This document shows, piece after piece, positions 1 through 7,444 of a stretch of 58,603 nt of DNA (the stretch's first letter is position 1; each line of letters opens with the position of its first letter). This stretch comes from Clostridia bacterium (GTDB lineage: Bacteria; Bacillota; Clostridia; Oscillospirales; Acutalibacteraceae): positions 1 to 58,603 of the forward strand of contig JAFYLD010000007.1 in assembly GCA_017537245.1 (NCBI GenBank), read 5' to 3'. Below the pieces are notes generated by a model. That model saw nothing but the letters and a program-made list of their open reading frames with translations. It was not told where the DNA came from and did no database searches. A program made the position numbers and the translations under genes.

Positions 1-43
1 TAAAATTAGTGTAAATGATTTACTTTACGGGGAGGTAACAAAC

Positions 44-448
44 GTGGAAAATCGCGACAAAGAACTCGAGCAAAAGTTACTCGAAATAATTAAAGAAAAA
101 GAAGAAAGTGACCGCAGATTACTCACACTTGAATGGGTGGTAGGTATTTTGTCGATAATAGTTTTATTTATTCCAATACTAATCGCTGCATATTGTCCTA
201 TGAAAGATTGGCAAAGGGTTGCAATTATCTTTGCGGGCTTTATTCCCTGTTTTATTGGTTTTTGCTACGCAATAAAAATAGAGCAAACCGCAGGCTACTA
301 TGAGTGTGGGCACTGTAAGCACCGTTACGTACCAACGTTTAAGTCGGTGCTCTGGGCACAACACATGGGAAGAACCAGAAAAATGACCTGCCCTAAATGC
401 AATCAAAAAACTTGGCAAAAAAAGGTTATCAGTAAAGAAGATAAATAA
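44..448 (+). CDS. small membrane protein with C-terminal zinc ribbon
   Basis: The protein has 134 residues and no family that I recognise. It begins with a charged, probably coiled N-terminus (residues 1-28). Two hydrophobic segments follow, at about 30-50 and 60-78. The cytosolic tail carries two CxxC pairs (CGHC near 88 and CPKC near 116), which is a typical zinc-ribbon arrangement. The start is GTG, chosen because the purine-rich GGGGAGGT lies 7-8 bases upstream. A bidirectional terminator follows directly, so it ends its own transcript. The zinc-binding role is inferred from the cysteines only. Confidence 0.7.
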   Translation: MENRDKELEQKLLEIIKEKEESDRRLLTLEWVVGILSIIVLFIPILIAAYCPMKDWQRVAIIFAGFIPCFIGFCYAIKIEQTAGYYECGHCKHRYVPTFKSVLWAQHMGRTRKMTCPKCNQKTWQKKVISKEDK

Positions 449-453
449 CAAAA

Positions 454-489
454 AACTCCGACCAAAAACTTGGTCGGAGTTTAATTTTT
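454..489. terminator. bidirectional intrinsic terminator
   Basis: A perfect 10-bp stem, AACTCCGACC paired with GGTCGGAGTT, has an 8-nt loop. It is flanked by A-rich sequence on the left and T-rich sequence on the right, so it can stop both the plus-strand membrane gene and the converging minus-strand Asp23 gene. Confidence 0.85.
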
Positions 490-497
490 ACTTAATA

Positions 498-836
498 TTA
501 TTGTTCAGGAAAATCAATATCTTCTACGTTTACCACAACGCGTGTTACTGCAGAACCTGTTGTACCTTGTACCTTTTCTTTAACGTTTTCTTGTACAGCC
601 TCGGCAACTGCACGAATATCAGCAGTGGAATCAACACAAATATAAACAGTTATACCAATAGCGCCATTGATGCTCTCGATTTTAACACCCTTAACAACGC
701 TTCTTGCTTTTACAGCGCCACGAATATCAACCGCTTTTTTAGCAATACCCTTAACGCCTTCAATCTCTAGAGCGGCGCGCTCGGTCAATTTTTCAAGAAC
801 TTCTGTACTAACGGAAAGTTGTGTTTTGTTTTCCAT
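498..836 (-). CDS. Asp23/Gls24 family envelope-stress protein (YqhY-like)
   Basis: The protein has 112 residues and reads as a typical small Asp23 domain: 'TERAALEIEGVKGI' near residue 18, the central 'VKGVKIESINGAIGITVYI', and the C-terminal 'VTRVVVNVEDIDF'. Family members are membrane-associated scaffolds; in Bacillus, YqhY lies just beyond spoIIIAH and accBC and affects fatty-acid synthesis. Here it follows spoIIIAH directly, with accBC missing between them, so the position supports a YqhY orthologue. It has its own sigma-A promoter, so vegetative expression independent of the sporulation operon is likely. Confidence 0.88.
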   Translation of the reverse strand: MENKTQLSVSTEVLEKLTERAALEIEGVKGIAKKAVDIRGAVKARSVVKGVKIESINGAIGITVYICVDSTADIRAVAEAVQENVKEKVQGTTGSAVTRVVVNVEDIDFPEQ

Positions 837-887
837 TTTATTTTCCTCCGTATATAAAAAATCATTAAATACTTATATTACAAACGT

Positions 888-916
888 ATTGTAACATAAA
901 TTTTAAAACTTTGCAA
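888..916 (-). promoter_or_regulatory. sigma-A promoter of the Asp23 gene
   Basis: On the minus strand TTGCAA (911-916), a 17-nt spacer and TACAAT (888-893) form a good vegetative promoter. It lies just after the spoIIIAH stop and about 50 nt before the Asp23 start, which uncouples Asp23 from the mother-cell operon. Confidence 0.7.
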
Positions 917-918
917 CA

Positions 919-1458
919 TTATTTTATAGTAACTATTTTTATGTTACTAAGCGATACCTCGGTGTATGAAGTTATAATATCTTGTATTTGTAAAGTTTGG
1001 GTTGTTGTAAGACCCTCTGACTTTACGACTACGCTCACGTCACTATCACCTATTATCACTAGCGCTTTTTCAAAACCTTTAGCTTTTATGAGTGTTTCAA
1101 TGTTGTTGGCCTTTTCTATTCTAGATGCTAACGCATTTACAGATTTAAGCGCAGTTTCCCGCTCGGCATCGGTCGCGTTTGCCGATTTTAGCGTTTCTTC
1201 GACCAGTTCTTGCGCCTCGTCGAGCGCTTTTTGACGATCTTTTTTAGCGGTAGCAAAATAATCCTCGTCGGCCTCTACCTTTGCAGAAGTTTGTATCACC
1301 TCACCGCTTGCTATTTCGTCATCGTTTACAAGCGTTGCTTGACCTAGATATTTTTCACTAGATGAGAACTTCATATTTAGCCAAATAGCCGCGCCCAGCG
1401 CAAAAACCATTAGTGTTAATACCACGTGACGTTTACCAAAAACCTTACCCTTTTTCAT
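919..1458 (-). CDS. spoIIIAH: stage III sporulation protein AH
   Basis: SpoIIIAH is the mother-cell half of the SpoIIQ-SpoIIIAH channel that joins the mother cell to the engulfed forespore. The 179 residues show one N-terminal membrane segment (about 10-28), an Ala/Glu-rich helical stretch (about 70-130), and a C-terminal YscJ/FliF-like ring domain ending in 'SLSNIKIVTIK'. It overlaps the spoIIIAG stop by one base and is the last gene of the octet. The order and overlaps match the conserved operon, so the assignment is firm. Confidence 0.93.
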   Translation of the reverse strand: MKKGKVFGKRHVVLTLMVFALGAAIWLNMKFSSSEKYLGQATLVNDDEIASGEVIQTSAKVEADEDYFATAKKDRQKALDEAQELVEETLKSANATDAERETALKSVNALASRIEKANNIETLIKAKGFEKALVIIGDSDVSVVVKSEGLTTTQTLQIQDIITSYTEVSLSNIKIVTIK

Positions 1459-1994
1459 TATTTCATTCCTCCTGAAATATATACTCGTTTTGACGTAATA
1501 TTTAAAGCCGCCGTAACGGCGTTTTTTATTTTTTCGGCGGTTTGTTCTGCGTTACCGCCTTTACATATAATAGCCACACCGCGTATTTGCGGCATTATTT
1601 CGGTAACTATTAGCGCCTGCTCGCCGCCGTCGGCAGTTTTTACCGTAATGTATGATTGTTTTTTACTCTCGCTACTTTGGTCAGACGAACTGCCCGTAGA
1701 ACTAGAACTATCGGTTTCGTCGGCACTAGCGTAGCTATAACGTATGCCGCTTTCGAGCGTGATGACAACCGTAGGACTATCGTCGCCCGTAATACCCGTA
1801 ACAATATTCTCAACGTTGCTTTGCAACTGTTTTTGGTATTGCTCTAACGTATATGAGCTAGAAACGTGCGATTTATTAGTTTCTTCCGATTTGCCCGTAA
1901 AAATCGACGATATAAAAATAAGCGCTATTCCGCACACCCCGACAATCACGAGATATTTAGGATTTTCTATTATCTTTTTAATTTTTTCATTCAT
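1458..1994 (-). CDS. spoIIIAG: stage III sporulation protein AG
   Basis: This ring-forming component of the SpoIIIA-SpoIIQ feeding-tube apparatus has 178 residues. It has one N-terminal transmembrane helix (about 14-31), a Ser/Thr-rich linker, and a C-terminal ring-building domain containing 'GVAIICKGGNAEQTAEKIKNA', the signature shared by SpoIIIAG proteins. A serine-rich insertion near residues 90-110 is typical of the variable region. It overlaps spoIIIAF by 8 bases, which implies translational coupling. Confidence 0.93.
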   Translation of the reverse strand: MNEKIKKIIENPKYLVIVGVCGIALIFISSIFTGKSEETNKSHVSSSYTLEQYQKQLQSNVENIVTGITGDDSPTVVITLESGIRYSYASADETDSSSSTGSSSDQSSESKKQSYITVKTADGGEQALIVTEIMPQIRGVAIICKGGNAEQTAEKIKNAVTAALNITSKRVYISGGMK

Positions 1995-2409
1995 TTACTA
2001 CCATTACCTCATAACTATCAGAACCAATTGCATCCAAAACTTTTTGTGACGTTTCGCTTGTGTAAACCGTTACCCTATTTATAACTATGCTGCCATCGTT
2101 TAATTTATTAGTATCTATCACAATTTTTCTAAAATTTATATTTTTGGCTTTTAGCGCCTCGCCAAAGACCATTTGTGCAGTAACGCCTACGTTTTGCTCG
2201 GTCAGGATGGTGTCGGTTTTTGTAACATTAAACCACGAAAAATCGACAGATATATTGGTAGCAACGCCGATAATGCAACAAATAAAACAAAGGCAAAAAA
2301 CGTATCTTACCGATTTATTTATGCTGCCCGCCGGACACAACATATATAAAAACCCCAGTAAAATACAACTGCCACAAAAACTTATTATAAAAGAGGTTAT
2401 AGAATTCAT
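1987..2409 (-). CDS. spoIIIAF: stage III sporulation protein AF
   Basis: SpoIIIAF is a mother-cell membrane subunit of the SpoIIIA complex. The 140 residues contain two N-terminal membrane helices (about 8-25 and 32-52) followed by a small soluble domain facing the intermembrane space. The gene lies between spoIIIAE and spoIIIAG, with a one-base overlap upstream and an 8-base overlap downstream. The sequence is divergent, as usual for AF, so the call rests on topology plus position. Confidence 0.88.
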   Translation of the reverse strand: MNSITSFIISFCGSCILLGFLYMLCPAGSINKSVRYVFCLCFICCIIGVATNISVDFSWFNVTKTDTILTEQNVGVTAQMVFGEALKAKNINFRKIVIDTNKLNDGSIVINRVTVYTSETSQKVLDAIGSDSYEVMVVNE

Positions 2410-3512
2410 TATGTTTTACCTGCCGTGATTACCACCGTAAGCGATATTATAAACATACCTCCTACTATCAAAATCACGCCCAAAAGCACCGATAACATAG
2501 AGTCGACCGCGCGCAAAATTCCCGCAATTTTAGAAAGCGCCAATAGTTCGCTTAACGATATATTAACCATGAGTACAAACCGCCACAATAAAAGTTCAAC
2601 AATAATAGGTAACAACATAAAAATAAGCGCTACAACGCCATAAATACCTATTGACGATCGTAGTAGCCCCATAGATGCCGATATTGTAGATATCGACTCA
2701 CCAAGCACACTGCCAACCACCGGCACCGACGTGCCTAGTATAAATTTTGTTGTGCGAATAGTAACGCTGTCCGCCGCCGAATTCACAACCGTTTGTACAC
2801 TTAAAATCCCTACAAAAATAGTGCCCAAGAGCGACATTACCCACATAGATATTTTTTTGATACTCTCTACTATTCCCGCGTTATTTAAAAGTGGTGATAC
2901 ACCCGACGCAATACTAAGCGCCAAATAACCACCCATAAGCGGTAGTACAAAAAAAGACGCTACAAAAGATACGACCTCGCTAGCGCCCAGCAAAAGAGCG
3001 CTCATAGCGGGCGCTGTAACGGTATGCCCAGAAAGAGCTAAAACACTGGCAAAAATCGGTATGAAAGATAGCATAAACGAACTGCAACCCTTAACTGCCG
3101 TTACCGCCGCTTCTACGCTTTGCCATATATCGGTAGCTATAAAAGCGCACACGACAAGTACACCCGCATATATTGCCATATCGTAACGCGAAGATAGGCT
3201 AAATGCCGTTATAGACGCCGTCAAAAATATTACGCTAGCAATTAAAGTTCCACTCTTTAGCGGCAGTTTTAATCCGCCCGTAATAATACTCCAAATATGT
3301 GATAAAACGTTACTATTAGTAATTTGATTTACCCAGTTTGGATCTTTGGCATCAATGTTATTATCACTAAAAAACTCTTTAGTTTCATCGTCAAGACTGC
3401 TTTCTAACCTATCGGCACCTACGTTATCGTACTGCGTATCATATATTTCATCCGCTTCTACCGGTAGCGAAAAAACAAATAAAAGAAATATAAAAACAAC
3501 TATCTTTTTCAT
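2409..3512 (-). CDS. spoIIIAE: stage III sporulation protein AE
   Basis: This is the large polytopic subunit of the SpoIIIA channel, 367 residues long. It has an N-terminal signal-like segment (residues 1-20), a short extracytoplasmic region and about seven to eight membrane segments. The family regions 'SFMLSFIPIFASVLALSG' and 'LLLWRFVLMVNISLSELL' are present. It overlaps spoIIIAD by 4 bases (ATGA type), so the two are probably co-translated. Confidence 0.93.
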   Translation of the reverse strand: MKKIVVFIFLLFVFSLPVEADEIYDTQYDNVGADRLESSLDDETKEFFSDNNIDAKDPNWVNQITNSNVLSHIWSIITGGLKLPLKSGTLIASVIFLTASITAFSLSSRYDMAIYAGVLVVCAFIATDIWQSVEAAVTAVKGCSSFMLSFIPIFASVLALSGHTVTAPAMSALLLGASEVVSFVASFFVLPLMGGYLALSIASGVSPLLNNAGIVESIKKISMWVMSLLGTIFVGILSVQTVVNSAADSVTIRTTKFILGTSVPVVGSVLGESISTISASMGLLRSSIGIYGVVALIFMLLPIIVELLLWRFVLMVNISLSELLALSKIAGILRAVDSMLSVLLGVILIVGGMFIISLTVVITAGKT

Positions 3513-3904
3513 AATCCAACAAATTTTAACGCCGATTCTAATATTGACGTAACCAGCGGTAAACTTAGTATAAAAATTGCTATTTTACCCACAATTTCCG
3601 ACGTTTGCGCGAGCGCTGACAGACCAAAATCGCGACAACTATCGGCCGCAAAAGTGGTAACGTACGATATACCCAGCGCCTTTAACGCTACCGTAAAATA
3701 CTCGCCTATGTTACCGCTTTTATTAAACAAATCTCTTACTTTGCTAAAGGCAGAAAAAAGGTTGCCTAAAACCGTAAATAACACTATGCAAACGGTAGCG
3801 ATAAGCAGCAAAAACGAATATTCACCAAGACGTGAGCGCAATGATATTATCAAAACCGAAATAACAATTATTATCGCGCACGTTCTTATAACCTCACCGC
3901 TCAC
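3509..3904 (-). CDS. spoIIIAD: stage III sporulation protein AD
   Basis: A small polytopic membrane protein of 131 residues, the usual AD length, with three to four hydrophobic helices. The pair 'ALGISYVTTFAADSCRDFG' and 'LVTSILESALKFVGL' is characteristic of SpoIIIAD. It overlaps spoIIIAC and spoIIIAE by 4 bases each. AC and AD are related and presumably sit together at the membrane base of the complex. Confidence 0.92.
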   Translation of the reverse strand: MSGEVIRTCAIIIVISVLIISLRSRLGEYSFLLLIATVCIVLFTVLGNLFSAFSKVRDLFNKSGNIGEYFTVALKALGISYVTTFAADSCRDFGLSALAQTSEIVGKIAIFILSLPLVTSILESALKFVGL

Positions 3905-4095
3905 AGATTAAACAAACCCTTTACACTGCCAAACAAATCGGCAATTGCATCAACCACCATAAGCAGTACTACAACCAGTCCCGAAAGGGTTACAAGCATT
4001 GCCTGTTCCTCGCGTCCTGAACGCACCAAAAGTTGATGCAGCACCGTCACAATTATACCGATTGCCGCCACCTTAAATATAAAATCAACATCCAT
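3901..4095 (-). CDS. spoIIIAC: stage III sporulation protein AC
   Basis: A 64-residue protein with two membrane helices, matching the short SpoIIIAC family ('DVDFIFKVAAIGIIVTVLHQLL', then 'QAMLVTLSGLVVVLLMVV'). I start it at the internal ATG (4095) because AGAGGT precedes it at a good distance. The in-frame upstream start at 4125 would lie inside the end of spoIIIAB and adds ten atypical residues. Confidence 0.92.
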   Translation of the reverse strand: MDVDFIFKVAAIGIIVTVLHQLLVRSGREEQAMLVTLSGLVVVLLMVVDAIADLFGSVKGLFNL

Positions 4096-4105
4096 TTTAA
4101 TACCT

Positions 4106-4558
4106 CTATACAAGTAAAATTCCAAGTGTCAGACCGCTACAAACACCAAGAATTTGATATATTTTACACTTGTTTACGACGTCGTCTCTAGCGTCATTTA
4201 AACACGCTTGCATCTTTGTTTTAAAATGATTTATATAATCGCACTCTATCTTTTTTGTCGATTGACCAAGTCGCATAAAAAACTCTTCGATTAGCGGTTT
4301 TTCATTTTTTAAATCAGCATCGTCACACAAAATTTTTACCGCCGAAAAGTTTAAAAATCGGCATTTGCAAAACGCGTTTTTTATAGCGATATTAAGCTCG
4401 AATTCACCCTGGTCAATATAGTTATAAAGTGCGTTTAGACCATCTATTAGCATTGATAATTTACGGACCTTTTGACGCAAAGAATTGCTTTTAAAAACAC
4501 CTATAAGCGAGCAGCAAATCACTATTAGCAAAACGCCAAAAAGCTTAATTAAATACAC
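4106..4558 (-). CDS. spoIIIAB: stage III sporulation protein AB
   Basis: This 150-residue protein has an N-terminal membrane segment (about 5-22), a helical soluble domain resembling the type II secretion GspF fold, and a C-terminal hydrophobic segment 'ICSGLTLGILLV'-like at 135-150. In the family AB cooperates with the AA ATPase to assemble the complex. It overlaps spoIIIAA by 14 bases. Confidence 0.9.
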   Translation of the reverse strand: MYLIKLFGVLLIVICCSLIGVFKSNSLRQKVRKLSMLIDGLNALYNYIDQGEFELNIAIKNAFCKCRFLNFSAVKILCDDADLKNEKPLIEEFFMRLGQSTKKIECDYINHFKTKMQACLNDARDDVVNKCKIYQILGVCSGLTLGILLV

Positions 4559-5459
4559 CTTTTTCTAGCTCCAAATCCTTTAAAATTGTTGGTTTTTCGC
4601 CAAGTTTTTTAGATAGTAAAACAATATTTTTTATCGCTCCGCTTTCGATTATTTGACGCGTTACGTCACGAGAAAAGAGTTCTTCTTTTGTGTTGCAATG
4701 AGCAGTTGTTATAACACCTACGCCCGCGTTAAAACACTCTCTTACACTCTGCAGTTCGTCGGTTGTTCCTATCTCGTCAAAGGCAATAAAATGAGGGAAC
4801 ATTGTGCGTAGCGCTATCTGTGCGCCTACGGCTTTATCGAGAGTAAAAAGCAGGTCGGTGTTAACCCCTAAATCAAGCGCTCCACCGCCCGAAATTTCGC
4901 GGCGGCTATCTACCACCGCAACGCGATAATACTCCCCGTTTGTGCCGTTTGAAATCAGTCTTACAACGTCGCGCAGCATTGTCGTTTTGCCGCTACCGGG
5001 CGGTCCTGCAAGCAATAAACCTCCGCCCACAAAAGGCAGTAAACCTCCGGCACAACCAAATATTTGTCTTGCTATTCTAACATTTATAGAAGATACCGAA
5101 ATCAGCATTCCGTCTGCGTTAAAAACACCGCAAACACCTGCTCTGTTGCCGTTTTTAAGCGAGATAAAACCCTGCTTTATTTCGTTTTCGTGAAGGTATA
5201 TCGAATTGTTGCAAAGTCCCGATAAACATTGTGTTACGTCCTCTTTTGTAACAACTAACGGATTGCTCGGCAACGAACTAGAAACCGAGCTATCCCGACT
5301 CACAAAAAGCACGCCCCCGTCTACCGTAAGGCAAACCGGCAACTCTGCCCTAAGCCTTATTTCCTCGCATTTTTGTTTTATATCACTAGGCAAAAATTCA
5401 AGCGTTCTTTTTATCTTGTCCGTAAATTCTAAAATAGCGTTGTCAAATTCATTTGGCAT
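4545..5459 (-). CDS. spoIIIAA: stage III sporulation protein AA, ATPase
   Basis: SpoIIIAA is a secretion-type ATPase (GspE/VirB11-like) that powers assembly of the SpoIIIA channel from the mother-cell side. The 304-residue protein has the Walker A motif 'GPPGSGKTT' near residue 150, a Walker B-like 'HFIAFDEIGT' near 225, and the 'TTAHC' switch region near 250. I use the ATG at 5459, with AAGGA 8 bases upstream, rather than the TTG seven codons earlier. It is the first gene of the operon. I did not find a convincing sigma-E promoter. Confidence 0.93.
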   Translation of the reverse strand: MPNEFDNAILEFTDKIKRTLEFLPSDIKQKCEEIRLRAELPVCLTVDGGVLFVSRDSSVSSSLPSNPLVVTKEDVTQCLSGLCNNSIYLHENEIKQGFISLKNGNRAGVCGVFNADGMLISVSSINVRIARQIFGCAGGLLPFVGGGLLLAGPPGSGKTTMLRDVVRLISNGTNGEYYRVAVVDSRREISGGGALDLGVNTDLLFTLDKAVGAQIALRTMFPHFIAFDEIGTTDELQSVRECFNAGVGVITTAHCNTKEELFSRDVTRQIIESGAIKNIVLLSKKLGEKPTILKDLELEKGVFN

Positions 5460-5519
5460 TTTTATTGTCCTTGTCCGCAAACTTTAATTAAGTTTATGAG
5501 CGATTACAGTTTGGTAGAA

Positions 5520-5566
5520 CAAAAAAAACAACCGCAAACTCAAAAAGAGCTTGCGGTTGTCGCATT
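5520..5566. terminator. bidirectional intrinsic terminator after yebC
   Basis: The stem ACAACCGCAA (5528-5537) pairs with TTGCGGTTGT (5551-5560). On the minus strand it is followed by eight T residues, so it ends the yebC transcript ahead of spoIIIAA. Confidence 0.85.
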
Positions 5567-5575
5567 TTTTAAAAA

Positions 5576-6310
5576 TTATTCTTCGTCAGGCATTTCCCAA
5601 TTGTGCCAAATTGCCTGAACGTCGTCGTTGTCTTCAAGCATATCGATAAGCTTTTCCATCTTTGTTTGTAAATCAGGATCATCGATAGCGGTTGTTGTGC
5701 TTGGTATGTACTGAACCTCTGCAGAAAGGAAGCTGTAGCCCTGTTCCTCGAGCGCGTCACGTACTGTACCTAAATCGTTAGGCTCGGTTGTAATTTCAAA
5801 TACGTCGCCATCAAAGCTAAAGTCCTCGGCGCCTGCTTCAAGAGCTGCTTCCATAACGGTATCTTCATCAAGACCTTCGCCCTCGATTGCGATTATACCC
5901 TTGCGCTCAAACATAAACATAACTGAGCCGCTTTGACCCAAGTTGCCGCCGCACTTATCAAAGTAGTGACGCATTTCACCAGCGGTACGATTACGGTTGT
6001 CGGTAAGTGTTTCTACAACAACTGCAACACCACAAGGACCATAACCTTCGTAGATTAGATCTTCGTACTCGTTGCCGCCTGTTTCACCGGCAGCCTTTTT
6101 AATAATACGTTCGATATTATCGTTAGGCACGTTGTTTGCCTTTGCTTTTGCAATAGCGTCTTTAAGTTTGCTATTTTCTTGTGGGTTTGGACCACCAGCC
6201 TTAACTATAACTGCAATTTCTCGACCGATTTTTGTAAAAATCTTGGCTTTGGCAGCGTCGGTTTTTTCCTTCTTGCGCTTAATATTGTTCCATTTAGAAT
6301 GTCCTGACAT
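5576..6310 (-). CDS. YebC/PmpR family DNA-binding or translation-associated protein
   Basis: The 244 residues match the YebC family end to end: N-terminal 'MSGHSKWNNIKRKKEKTDAA', the central 'IEGYGP'-type segment 'LIYEGYGPCGVAVVVETLTDN', and the acidic C-terminal domain. Family members have been described as transcriptional regulators, and some as factors that relieve ribosome stalling; the sequence alone does not decide. Start and length are standard. It is transcribed toward a strong terminator and is separated from dus by 45 bases. Confidence 0.93.
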   Translation of the reverse strand: MSGHSKWNNIKRKKEKTDAAKAKIFTKIGREIAVIVKAGGPNPQENSKLKDAIAKAKANNVPNDNIERIIKKAAGETGGNEYEDLIYEGYGPCGVAVVVETLTDNRNRTAGEMRHYFDKCGGNLGQSGSVMFMFERKGIIAIEGEGLDEDTVMEAALEAGAEDFSFDGDVFEITTEPNDLGTVRDALEEQGYSFLSAEVQYIPSTTTAIDDPDLQTKMEKLIDMLEDNDDVQAIWHNWEMPDEE

Positions 6311-6355
6311 AAATTTACCTTCTTTTGTAAAACTATTTTTAACTTTGTTATTTTA

Positions 6356-7324
6356 TCACAGTTCTTCGTTCTGTTCAAGTGCTTTTTCAAAAATTAACTT
6401 TATATCGTCAAGGCTAGAAATCTCGCCGCACATACGTCTAAGATTTGCCGAACCTCGAAGCCCCGTAAGGTACCACGCGGTATGCTTTCGCGACTCTAAT
6501 ATCGCCGTTCTCGGTTCCTTGTATTTGTGCATAAGTTCTATCTGACAAAAACAGGTTTCAAACCTTTCTTCGAGCGTTGGAGGTGTATATTCCCTACCCT
6601 CAAAAAACGCGTTTATCTCCTCAAAAACAAATGGATTTCCCTGCGCGCCGCGACCAACCATAACGTAGTCGCAACCGGTATATTCATACGCAAATTTAGC
6701 GCTCACAGCATCCTTTACATCGCCGTTGGCAATTACCGGTATTTTTACCGCTTTTTTAACCTCGCGAATTATATCGTAATTAACGGGTGGCGCATACATT
6801 TGCTTGCGTGTTCTACCGTGAACAGTTATTGCCGCAGCGCCCGCCGCTTCACACATACGGGCAAGTTCAACTGCGTTTAGGCTATCTGTGTCCCAACCTG
6901 CGCGCATTTTCACGGTAATTGGCACGTGGGCAACACGCACAACCTCTTGCACTATTTTTTGCGCAAGTTCGGGCTCTTTCATAAGAGCGCTACCGCCGCC
7001 GTGACCTGCAACCTTAGGAGCAGGGCAACCCATATTTATATCAATAAAATCGGGGTTTAATTCCTCGGCTTTAAGCGCCGCTTCGGCCATAATATCGGGG
7101 TCGCGACCAAAAAGTTGCGACGCGCAAACGGCATCGCTATCAAAGCACTCTAAAAGCCTTGACGACTTTTTATCGCCAAGTATTACGCCTTTAGCGCTTG
7201 TAAGCTCGCCTACGGTAAAGCCCGCGCCAAACCCAGCACATATTTCTCTCATTGCTCTATCGGCAACACCTGCCATTGGAGCGAGAGCTGCAAATCCTTT
7301 AATTTCAATATCTTTTATCTTCAT
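6356..7324 (-). CDS. dusB: tRNA-dihydrouridine synthase
   Basis: This FMN enzyme reduces uridines in tRNA D-loops. The 322 residues form the expected TIM barrel with 'LAPMAGVADRAMRE' near residue 15, 'DINMGCPAPKVAGHGGGSALM' near 100 with the catalytic Cys, 'VTVKMRAGW', 'ITVHGRTR' and 'VIANGDVKD'. The ATG at 7324 is chosen because the alternative TTG at 7372 would lie upstream of the promoter -35 element. The -10 box ends only about 10 nt before this ATG, so the mRNA appears leaderless. The DusB subfamily is likely but not certain. Confidence 0.9.
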   Translation of the reverse strand: MKIKDIEIKGFAALAPMAGVADRAMREICAGFGAGFTVGELTSAKGVILGDKKSSRLLECFDSDAVCASQLFGRDPDIMAEAALKAEELNPDFIDINMGCPAPKVAGHGGGSALMKEPELAQKIVQEVVRVAHVPITVKMRAGWDTDSLNAVELARMCEAAGAAAITVHGRTRKQMYAPPVNYDIIREVKKAVKIPVIANGDVKDAVSAKFAYEYTGCDYVMVGRGAQGNPFVFEEINAFFEGREYTPPTLEERFETCFCQIELMHKYKEPRTAILESRKHTAWYLTGLRGSANLRRMCGEISSLDDIKLIFEKALEQNEEL

Positions 7325-7333
7325 AGCAAAACG

Positions 7334-7362
7334 ATTATACAAGAAAATAAACTTTATGTCAA
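7334..7362 (-). promoter_or_regulatory. perfect consensus sigma-A promoter of dus
   Basis: On the minus strand TTGACA (7357-7362), exactly 17 nt and TATAAT (7334-7339). The expected transcription start is 7 nt downstream, within 2-4 bases of the dus ATG, and no ribosome binding site can fit. Confidence 0.85.
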
Positions 7363-7380
7363 TTTTTTTCAAATTTTATG

Positions 7381-7409
7381 GTGACAAATTACTATTTAAG
7401 TGCTATAAT
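7381..7409 (+). promoter_or_regulatory. sigma-A promoter of polA
   Basis: GTGACA (7381-7386), a 17-nt spacer and TATAAT (7404-7409) lie about 35 nt ahead of the polA start and are arranged back to back with the dus promoter. Confidence 0.75.
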
Positions 7410-7444
7410 ATATATAATTATATGCTAGAAGGAGAAATGGCGTC

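Noticed and set aside
667-3911. Plus-strand reading frames across the spoIIIA region
   Set aside because: They are mirror frames of well-supported minus-strand sporulation genes and contain no recognisable domains.
5460-5520. Sigma-E promoter for the spoIIIA operon
   Set aside because: I expected one here but could not find a convincing match to both boxes.
7370-7372. TTG start for dus 16 codons upstream
   Set aside because: It lies upstream of the -35 element of the perfect promoter and would not be in the transcript.
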